DNA from: Adiantum capillus-veneris
Lineage: Eukaryota; Streptophyta; Polypodiopsida; Polypodiales; Pteridaceae
Length of the DNA stretch: 64,000 bases
Direction: 5' to 3'
Assembly: GCA_014529385.2 (NCBI GenBank)
Contig: CM043953.1
Location: forward strand, 95,189,842 to 95,253,841
The position numbers and the translations under genes were made by a program. Position 1 is the stretch's first letter, and every line of letters begins with the position of its first letter. The notes below the pieces were generated by a model. That model was not told the origin of the DNA. It saw only the letters and a list, made by a program, of their open reading frames with translations, and did no database searches. Shown in pieces: positions 24,062 to 33,200 of the stretch.

Positions 24062-25470
24062 ATGGGGAGATTCATTGTTGAGTTACCAAACCGGCAAGGG
24101 CAATGGGTCCCTGAGGGCCTTCTGCACTACATCTACAAAGGGGACATGCCATTTCATCAACGGCTTGCACGCTTTGCCACCATAGCACAGCCTGCCGGAC
24201 AATATGTGTGGCTTGAAGATGATGATGTGCGAGCAATGCGTAAGGGGAAGATCGGAAACACTTTTTTCTCTGTCCAGGCCATTATGATCTTCCTCCCTCA
24301 CGAGTGCCCAACAGGCCCTGTGTAGTGCTACCACACTTGCAGATCAGTGGGGTACTGGTTGATGTGAAGGACCCCAAGCCCGTGGCCATTGACACATCCG
24401 TAGAGGAGAGGACGCTTGCCTTGACCTACCCTGTAGGGATTCAAGGTCTCTTGGAGGCCTCTCCATCTGTCGGTTCATCCTCGGGGCCGCCAGAAGGAAC
24501 CAACACTCGGGATGCCATCCCTAAGGTAGAGATTACCCATTTCTTCTCCATTGTGGTGGGTGGGGAGGAGTTTGTGTTTCTGGATGATCTAGAGAAATCC
24601 TTTGAGCGTCGCATGGATAAGTGTTTCGCCATCCTCGATGCCCATGGAAAGTTTGAGGTTGATACCACCACCTCCCATGACGATGATCTCCTACTGCCCA
24701 ATGGGAATACTTTGGCGGACATAGTGGCGATCGCACAAGCCAAGGTAGCAGCAGCTGAGCAGGCCAAGGGCTCTCAGGAGGAGTTTGTGGCCGTGCAAGC
24801 CATATGTTTGGCTAAACGTGCAAGAGTGGATTCACCATCACCTGCTACAACACCTGTTTTTCTTGATCCAAAGGGGAAGTCAAGTGTGGATCTTTACTTG
24901 CACCCGGATGCTGATGAGGAGGATTGTAGACAAGAGGTATAGATGCTCACTTAAATTTGATTGTTACAATTGATTTTATTAAAGTTATAACATAATTTTC
25001 TGCCATATTTCTCACAAAACCTATGTTTTGTAGGATGTTTTGGAGGTTGACGCTTGGGTGCAACGGTCAGGGGGGAGGAGGACGCCATTCGGAACTCAAG
25101 CGGCAACTTTCTCACTACCTCAGAACACTTTCGAATGGTGTCGTGGTGTTTGTGCTTGCCAACTACTCCCCCAATGGATGCTACAACATTTTTGCCCTCC
25201 GTTCACTCTCCAAGGCATTGTGCTTAACAACCCTTTCCCAATTGGCCAACCTTGTAGTGCTTGTAAAGAAAGATTTTGCAATATCCACTTTCGGCATCAA
25301 CTAATTTCGCGGGTGCCTCATTGCCCATGTCGGCATGAAACAACTTGTAGGGGTTAATGACAGCCAAGAAATCACAACCACTTTGCTTTGCAGGAAGCCA
25401 CCCCAAAAGGCCAAGCACCAAAAAATTGTAATTCGAAAGATCCTAAAGCAAAAGCCGGATATCATGTAAA
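24062..25470 (+). pseudogene. Unrecognised intron-containing transposon gene
   Basis: The Met at 24062 is the first after an in-frame stop. An 87-codon frame (to 24325) is continued by a 212-codon frame (24304-24942) after a one-base shift near 24310. A 97-bp GT-AG intron, 24937-25033, joins the second frame to a third in phase 0. That third exon runs to at least 25340 and contains a Cys/His cluster (CSACKERFC, HCPCRH). A possible last exon begins after CTTTGCAG at about 25393 and is Lys-rich, ending with a stop near 25470. The middle part is Ala/Glu-rich and acidic. I recognise no family. Its place inside the TIRs suggests an accessory or second transposition protein; the frameshift suggests decay or a sequence error. 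Confidence 0.5.
24937..25033 (+). other. Predicted phase-0 intron in the left gene
   Basis: GTATAG at the donor and TTTTGTAG at the acceptor enclose AT-rich sequence. Frames on both sides join without a stop. Confidence 0.6.
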
Positions 25471-25697
25471 GCATTGATTTCCTAAATGAATCTACTTTTT
25501 GGTGTCTATGACTCTCTCTAACTTGCAAGTTTTTGAATTTTTTATATGTTTGGCTTCCAATGTGTATGAGAAGCACCATAATTTTTAATATGCCTACTAA
25601 AGGGCTTTGGTGCCCCCAAAATTATTGATATGCCTACTTTGTTATATGTTTGGCTTCCAAAGTTATTGATATGCCTACTTAAAGGCTTGGGAGGCCC

Positions 25698-25788
25698 CAA
25701 AATGGGCTACCACAAGGGTGCACATTTGGGCCTTCCATCAGCATATGGAAGGGGCAAATGCGCGCCCTTGTAGTAGCCCATTTTGGAC
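25698..25788. repeat. Palindromic foldback, about 90 bp
   Basis: The arms CCAAAATGGGCTACCACAAG and CTTGTAGTAGCCCATTTTGG pair, with one mismatch, around a loop containing CCTTCCATCAGCATATGGAAGG. The core AAATGCGCGCCCTTGT also occurs in the foldback at 36236-36340, so the two belong to one family. Confidence 0.8.
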
Positions 25789-25953
25789 CATCTCAAGCCC
25801 ATTCTGGAGCATACCCAGATACTTTACAGTTGCAAAACCCAAACACAAGAGAGAACCATGTTGTGGCAGCCCATTTTGGAGCATCTCAAGCCCATTTTGG
25901 AGCATACCCAGATACTTTACAGTTGCAAAACCCAAACACAAGAGAGAACCATG
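25775..25953. repeat. 93-bp tandem duplication
   Basis: AGCCCATTTTGGA at 25775 recurs at 25868, and the copies share GGAGCATACCCAGATACTTT and CAAACACAAGAGAGAACCATG. The second copy ends near 25953. Confidence 0.88.
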
Positions 25954-26054
25954 CTTCAAAAAATCTATGCTACATGGACTCCCGGGGCGGTCACTTTTTA
26001 GACTGTGTATGCTATCACGTGAGTTAACCGGAGAGGATTATTAAAAGATCAAAA

Positions 26055-26192
26055 TGTATTGAAATGTATACATACAAAGGGGGGTGGGGGTTTTTAAAAT
26101 AGGCACGTAGTGTAAATATAGTATGTATATTGAGGTATTATTAATAACCTCTTCAACGCATGTGATATAGGAAGCTTTTGATAAGTGACCGC
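26055..26192 (-). repeat. Dispersed repeat, copy B
   Basis: The reverse complement matches 2489-2626 (shared blocks TATTAAT, ATACCTCA, TACATA and TTTACACTA). It ends at the ATAAGTGACCGCCCCGGG motif, which is the right half of a local inverted pair. Confidence 0.68.
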
Positions 26193-26317
26193 CCCGGGCA
26201 TGGACTAAGTGGGGCATGACTTCCTGATGCATCCATGCTATGTGAAGCATTGAAGCAAATGAAATATCCCTATTACTTGTTAAAATTTTTGGAAAGCCTT
26301 GGAAAGGGCTTGGAATG

Positions 26318-27828
26318 TGATGCATGGTTTTTAGGACCCCTTCTGAAGATGCAATAAAGGCACAGCCAGTTGTTGGGGAGATGAGGATACTCTAGTCCAA
26401 GGGATCTCGAAAGAGAAGAAAAATCTACTTCACAAGCACCAAAGAGTAAAAAATTCCATGGACAGAAGATACATGGGAACGAGCTCTTATGCATGCCTAC
26501 AACCTATATCTTACAGAATAGCCCATTCTAGGTGTGAATTTCTAGTGAAGTTTACACGAGGATGTTCGTGTGGACTCACAGCACAGCATACTCCGTTTTC
26601 ACTTTTTTACCGACAGTAAATATTTTTTACCACAGTAAATATTTTTCACCCACATGGTAAATACAAATCACTTTTTACCTACAGTAACTTTTTTTACCCA
26701 TGGTAAATATTTTTTACAGCACCATAAGTATTTGGTAGGTAACAATTCACTGTTACTAGAAGCAGTGATTGGGCATCAACAATGCAGTTACAGGAGGAGA
26801 AAAGGAGAAAATCTTATGGTAAAGGTGAGTCAACAGGGATAAAGACTTTTGAGTTGAAAAGAGACATGCTGATTTTTTCAAAGAACACATGTCAAAAGAA
26901 GCCATGGTTGAGGATTTTTTGAGAATTTGATATTCAGGAGGACCCAGCTGCCACCTCCCCCCCGCAGGTCCCCCCCTGACATGTGTAGAACCTCCAGTTT
27001 CAACAGCCACCTTACCTGCTCTTAAATGCTGGTCAAGGCCTTATCCCCATGTGTCAGAATCAAAAAAACCAGCATTTACCCTCCCCTCTCACATCACTCT
27101 AGAGAATATCTTGATGGTGACATATCAGGTGACCTCAATCTGTTGACCACCCTAAGAAAAAAGTAACCCCAATCAGCGGATTTAAGCATGTTTATCCCTA
27201 ATCCTAAACCCTCTCAGAAACCTATATAAGGAGGCCTTCTCTCACTCAAAACCAACACTTTACCCACTTCACCAAGCAACGAAGCTATGATGACATTGCT
27301 CACAACGAGGAGCTATGGATGGAGCTCTACTCTCTCTCCCTCTCTCGCTCTCCCTCTAGTATGCTACATTACTAGCCCTAAAACCTAAATAAGGAGTCTT
27401 CTCTCATGCTCCATGGCCACCATCCTCGCCATCATTCTCTAAGGTATTGATGTGTTGCTAGTAGGATCATACCTACTTGTTGGGTTGATTGTTTTTGACA
27501 AGGGATTATGCCATCCTTCGCTTGCTTCTCTATATCCTTGTTATGTATGATCATATGCCGTTGTATTGTTAAGCTGATGTCTTGTGTATATATATGCTAC
27601 ATAAGGTCCCTAAGCTTCGTTTCTATGTGTTTTGACATATGTTTTGATGCCATCATAATGCTAGAAGTCTCACTTGCCTATGTGCACTATGTGTGAGGTC
27701 CCTAAACCTCTTAATTTAGGGTGGTGCCCCCTTTGTTTTGTTCTTTGCTTGTTTGCATGAGGCGTTGTTTGTGGAGTGTGCACGAGTGCGGAGGCCACCC
27801 GATTGCACTGCTCTTTTCCCCGCTATCA
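26318..27828 (+). repeat. 5' LTR of gypsy-B
   Basis: 1,511 bp. It includes a short-period cluster of TTTTTACC and GGTAAATA words at about 26606-26720. A possible TATA element is CCTATATAAGG at about 27221, 3' of the cluster. That would place transcription start near 27255. Confidence 0.92.
27220..27231 (+). promoter_or_regulatory. Candidate TATA box in the gypsy-B LTR
   Basis: CCTATATAAGGAG in the 5' LTR; the same sequence recurs in the 3' LTR near 35623. It is the best TATA match in the LTR and would separate U3 from R. Confidence 0.55.
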
Positions 27829-27831
27829 TTT

Positions 27832-27849
27832 TGGTGCCCCCACTGAGGA
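27832..27849 (+). other. Primer-binding site of gypsy-B
   Basis: TGGTGCCCCCACTGAGG, three bases after the 5' LTR. It starts with the TGG expected opposite a tRNA CCA end. The tRNA is not assigned. Confidence 0.7.
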
Positions 27850-29191
27850 GGGCTACACAGACCTTCAGTCCACAAGCAATGAAGATGTGCAATCTACAAC
27901 ATAGACGAATGGCGTGAGGAGTTTGCAAATTGGAGAACAGAAGAGGAGGAGGATTTAGAGGCCTTAAAAGCTTTCATCGAGGTCTTGTTACCACGTTGCA
28001 GTGTCATTGAAATTCAAGAGGTAAGTTCTTCTACATGCCTTGTTCGTGATCGTCGTCAACGAAGGAGAGTAAGAAGAAGAGCTTGATATACCTCTCCTCT
28101 CAACCTATGAGTGCTCCAGAAACCTCCAACGCACACGAGCTTGAAATATTCTACATCAACATACACGAAGGTACTGTGACACACATTAAGGGAAGAGAAA
28201 GCATCACCAGACCTCTCTTTCCTGAGGAGCCGACTAAGAGGAGGAAGATCACCTCTACACCTAAGTGGCCCAAGGCCGCAGCGCGTGCTCAAGCGTAAGG
28301 TAACATTTGGCTTAATCTCATTAATAAGGGATTACATGACCACTACAGGCAAGAAAAAGGCTAGTGAGCAACCAACTTCAACCTCCAACTTGCAACCACG
28401 ACTCTCACCCCTAAATTCTCCTGAAGCAAAGAGGGGAAGGCTTGCCTACAAGATTGCCGCCCGCTGCGAGTGCTCCCAGTGCACTTTGTGAATCCAGACA
28501 CCACCAATCCCAAGCCAACCTCCTGTCCGCGTGAAGATCACTTTGGATATTGTCCAAAGTGATTTGGAGACTGGGTGAAAAGCCTCCTTGCCCTACCTTT
28601 GCTGCTAATTTTCAAGAAGTTATCTCAATCTAAGGAAACTATCTTAGTTGATGATGTGTTGCACATTAATGGTGTCACTTTCATTCGTCATGCTGATTAT
28701 GGTAATAGCATCCAATTGTTGCTTGCTAAAAGGCTCAGCATTGTACAAAGTGTTTCCATCACGCCTTACGTCTTCACAGATGCATCAGGAAGAGTCGAAG
28801 TGATCCGAGGTGCTGACCTTCTGTGGCTGATCAGGCTCATTGGTCCCAAGGTGGTGCAACTAAGCTAGGCTCTTGTGTGTAAGTATGGATGCCAATAATG
28901 AGAATGATGATCCCCGCATGTTTCCTTTCCATTTTGTGCGTCATATCTGTATTGATAGAAAAATCTTTTATCAACAAAGAATAGCCCTGTTGTTTGGAGC
29001 CGAGAGACTTGGGGAAGTCTTGCGCTCTCCTCATCCTGTCATTCTACCCTTACTAGACTATTACCATTCCTTTGATGTGTCGATCTTCATCCTATTTTGA
29101 GCTAAGTTGTGCTAAAGATCCAAATTGTAATTACCATACTCTATTTTAAAATAAATTGGAGCTGTTTGTGTAATTGTTTACTCTCTCACTT
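27850..29191 (+). other. Long leader of gypsy-B with possible decayed upstream ORF
   Basis: 1.3 kb between the primer site and gag. Several short plus-strand frames look coding-like. One near 27905-28080 is acidic and followed by GAGGTAAGT, a perfect splice-donor match at 28021. Others are 28083-28298 (basic C-terminus), 28285-28491 and 28575-28868 (97 codons), then 28873-29100. None matches a family I know. Ogre elements of the Tat lineage carry an extra ORF before gag, so this could be a decayed counterpart; that is inference. Confidence 0.45.
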
Positions 29192-30237
29192 ATGGCCTTC
29201 CCTAATTTTTATGGTAAGCCTGGGGAGGTTGCTCCCGACTTTTTGGATAATTTGGAAATGGCCTTTCTGGTATCGGCAAGGGATGACGAAGCTACCAAGT
29301 TAAGGGCCTTTCCTTTGGTCTTGAGGGAAGGTGCAAAATTATGGTATCAAACTTTGCACCTGAAGAAAGAAGAGACTGGGAGTCCTTAAAGATGGCCTTC
29401 ATCGAAGAATTTCGCCGCCATGAGCCTCCAGAGGAGATATGGAGACAGCTCTTAGAGCTACGCCAAACATCACCCAATGACTATAGAAGCTATGAAGGAA
29501 AGTTTTCCAACCTGTGGGAGAAATGGTGTGCATCACTAGGTGAAGGAGAAAGGGCGCCAGAATGCCTAAAGAAGGACTGTTTCCTGGCAGGGCTTTACCC
29601 CATCCTTCGAGAAAAGGTAAAAGGTAAATTCCCAGATACCTTTGATAAAGCTATGACTTATGTAAGGGAGAAGGATAGGAAGTTAAAATTCCAAGCTCAA
29701 CTACAAGGGGGAATGGAGCCTCCACCGCTAGCTCAACCTACGGCAAGGGTAGTAGCAGGGACACGAGCAACAGACCAAGAGTCCTCTCAACAAGAATTAC
29801 TTCAACAAATCACCAATCAATTAGATAGCCTGTCCATCAATCTGGTTCAAGGTGTAAGGGCTCCCCAGCCAAGAAATGAACGAAATAGACAAGAAGGACA
29901 AAGGCAAGCACGTGAGTACATTTGCTACAACTGTGGAGAGGTAGGTCACGACATGTATTATTGCCCCCATCCACGACGCTATCAAGGAAATGGTAATCAA
30001 AGACGGACTCCTCGCCAGCAAGTCACTCCTCCTCGAGCTAGGCCACTAAATGGACAAAATGCACACGTGGCTCCACCAATGCAAATATTGAGACCCCCTC
30101 CTCCACCACCACAAGCACCAGCAGAGATCCGTCCACTACCATCGAGAGGGGAGGACAGGGCTGTCTCTGTCATAAGCTTGACAATGGTAAGGATAAAGGG
30201 AAAGAAAAAATGGAGGAAGCTGTTGCCATGCCAATAA
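29192..30237 (+). pseudogene. gypsy-B gag (one frameshift)
   Basis: Starts MAFPNFYGK at 29192. The first frame ends at 29389, but the protein similarity continues in the frame one base back from about 29350, so one base is missing in the purine run GAAGAAAGAAGAG. The rest has the retrotransposon gag core (FIEEFRRHEPP, YRSYEGKFSNLWEKW), a Gln-rich segment, an intact CCHC knuckle (CYNCGEVGHDMYYC, about 29923-29964) and a Pro-rich tail. It would form the particle and bind element RNA. The stop at 30237 lies inside the pol frame. The frameshift is a mutation, a sequencing error or, less likely, programmed. Confidence 0.88.
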
Positions 30238-33200
30238 AGAGAGTTAGGAGACAAAGAACTGATGAAATGGAAGCTTCAGAGCCGGATAAAGAGAATGAGG
30301 GTTCCTCCCAAGTGATAGGAGACAAGAAAAGGAAGAGTAGGTCAAGGAGGCACATAGGAGTAGAGGACTTTCCACTTGGGGTAGGATCCATACCTTACGA
30401 CCTGGTAGCAGATGTGAGTAAGCAAGGACCAAAGATTTCATGGCAGCAACTCCTCCACCTTTCCCCAAAGATACGTAGAACCTGGTCTAAGATGGTCAGC
30501 ACCAGGAGGGCTAAGGTAAAGTCAGTTGGGTCTATTAGTGCAAGAGGCATGAAGGATATCGTGCCAGTCATTGATGCAGAGATTAAGAGTCAGCGAGTCT
30601 CCAATGTGTACGTAGATGGTGGAGCCGCGATTTGTGTTATGACAGAGAAATTAATGCACAGGTTGGGTTTGGAAGTAAACGAACAAACTTCCTTACAAGC
30701 TAAGATGGCAAATAATGTAAGGGTGGCTTGTGTGGGAAAGGTTAATGGAGTGAAGGTTTCAGCTTTTGGTGTGGCAATCTCAATTGATGCTTATGTGATC
30801 CCAACTAAGGGGGAGGGCTATCCGCTAATCCTTGGAAGACCTTGGCTTATGGCTATAAAAGCTAGGCAAGATTGGGAGACAGGTTCCCTTGAGTTGCGAC
30901 CAAATCATAAGGTAGGTGGCAAGCAACAAAAAATTGTGTATGACATGAAGCAGGGTAGACAACAAGACCTAGAGATGGAGACTTCTATGGATGAATGGAG
31001 CACAAGCAGTTGCTCTTCATCTGAGGAGGATGCTAGCTCTTTGGAAGTCATGGGTATAATACTGCGAAACCCAGAAGGAGAAGGTGGTCAAGACTCTCTA
31101 AACAAGGAAGAAGCCACAGGCTTAGAGGAGATGCTAGCTAAGGACCTACTAGAAGAAGAGAGAGAACCCTATTTGCAGGTACTAAAGAAGCATGCTGGCC
31201 TCTTTATAACTGATTACGAGCACATTAAAGGAGTGACGGTAACCCAACACCATATCCAATTAAAGGAAGGTGCCAAACCACTGGTGCAAAGGCTAAGGAG
31301 ATTAGGGCTAGTGCAACAAGATGCACTCTTAAAAGAAGTAAAAAGATTACTCAAGGCAGGATTTATCTACCCAGTGGAAGATTCTGAGTGGGTGTCTCCA
31401 GTTGTGGTAGCACCAAAGAAAAATGGGAAGTGGAGGGTATGTGTGGATTACAAGCCTCTAAACGCAGCCACAAAAAGGGACCATTTTCCTTTGCCTTTTC
31501 AAGATGAAATACTAAATGAAGTGGCTGGTCATGAAAGGTACACAGTGTGTGATGGGTACTCAGGCTACTTCCAAATCAGAATTGCAGATGAAGACCAAAG
31601 AAAGACTACCTTCATAACACCTTGGGGGTGTTTTGCTTATAGAGTTATGCCTTTTGGTTTAACTAATGCCCCAGCTACTTTCCAGAGGTTTATGAACTTG
31701 GTGTTTCAACCTTACTTTGGTAAGTCCATACGAGTCTTCATTAGTGATTTTTGCATTTACAGCTCTAGGGAAGTACATATGTCCAAGGTTGATGAAGGTT
31801 TCACCCGTCTGGCCCAATTGGGTGGGAAATTGAATAAAGACAAGTGCCACATAGGTGAGAGCAAGGTCACTCTACTAGGCCATGTTGTGTCTCAAGATGG
31901 TATTGAGGCTGACCCTGAAAAGGTAAAGACATTGTTAACTTTACCTACTCCTTCAAACGTGAAGCAACTAGTCTCCTTCATTCAAAAGGTTCGCTACATG
32001 GGACGATTCATACATCTCCTTTCTCAGGCAATCTATCCTTTGCAGCAGCTCACTAAACACACTACATTGACATGGAGTGAGGAGGGTGAAAGGTGCTTTC
32101 AAGAAGTTAAAACCATTTTGAGCTCATTGCCTGTCGTCCTACAACCCACATGGGGTGAATTATTCTATGTAAATCCTAGTGTAGGTCCAGAAGCTCTAGG
32201 AGCTATCTTGATGCAAAAAGACCCAAAGACATCTCTCATGAGACCAGTCTACTTCTCTAGTAGAGTGATGACAGCTGCTGAAAAGGGTTTCAGCGCAACT
32301 GAGCAATTGGTGCTAGCTCTTAAGTTTGCAGTGGAGAAGTTTCGGGCTTACTTACTTCCGAGACAATTTGTGGTGATCACAACTGAGGAGGTTTTTCCAT
32401 ATGCCCTACAACACATGGAATTGTCTCAAAGAATAGCAAAGTGGGTGGTGCAGATTCAAGAGTTTGACTACACACTACAAGTAGAGGATCCCACCCGTGC
32501 TTGTTTGGCAGATGTCCTCACACAAAGGTGTTATGAGAAGGCCAAGAAAGAGGCACCTAGTAAGGTACCGCCTATCCCGGAGCCTGAAGTTCTACTGGGA
32601 GCACACAGTCTGTATTTTGATGGGGCTTACAAGAGGACCAAAGACAAGGCATCAGCAGGCATAGTAATATTAGGTCCAGAGAAGGAGAATATCTTTGCAA
32701 AAGGGTTTCATCTAAAAGAGGTTCATTCTAACAATGAGACAGAGTACCATGCCCTTGTTTTAGGGTTGCAATGTTGTCTTTCTCAGGGCATCACAAAGCT
32801 AAATGTTTTTGGTGACTCCATGTTGATTGTTAAGCAAATGGTTGGTGTATGGGCCTGTAAAAATGACAAATTGTCTGTTAAGATGAGGGAAGCAAAGGCC
32901 TTGTTGAAGGGTTTTAAAGAAGTTCGAGTGCACTTTGTACCTAGAGATCAAAATCGAGAAGCAGATGCCTTAGCAGGTGAAGAACTACAAACTCTCATAG
33001 TAGGTGCTATCCTTGTGAAAAGTCCTTTATACCAGGGAAAGGAGGAGTTGCATGATTTACTTTACTTTCTTGAGCTTTGTGAAGCACCCTCTGGTATGAG
33101 TAAAAGTGAACGTAGGTGGTTGGCAAAAAAGGCTACCAGCTATAGCTTAGTGAATGAGGACTTGTATTGTAGAGGGAAAGATGCTGTCTTAAGGAGAGTT

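Larger units (their letters stand above)
25471..26054. other. Region between convergent transposon genes, rich in small foldbacks
   Basis: No gene. It holds a palindrome (25698-25788), a 93-bp tandem duplication (25775-25953) and the left half of an inverted pair: CCCGGGGCGGTCACTT at about 25980 and its complement near 26185. Such dense inverted repeats suggest MITE-like insertions. Confidence 0.6.

Noticed and set aside
24441-24767. Minus-strand 108-codon frame over the left transposon gene
   Set aside because: Shadow of the plus-strand frame, which has the intron, TATA box and longer coding span.
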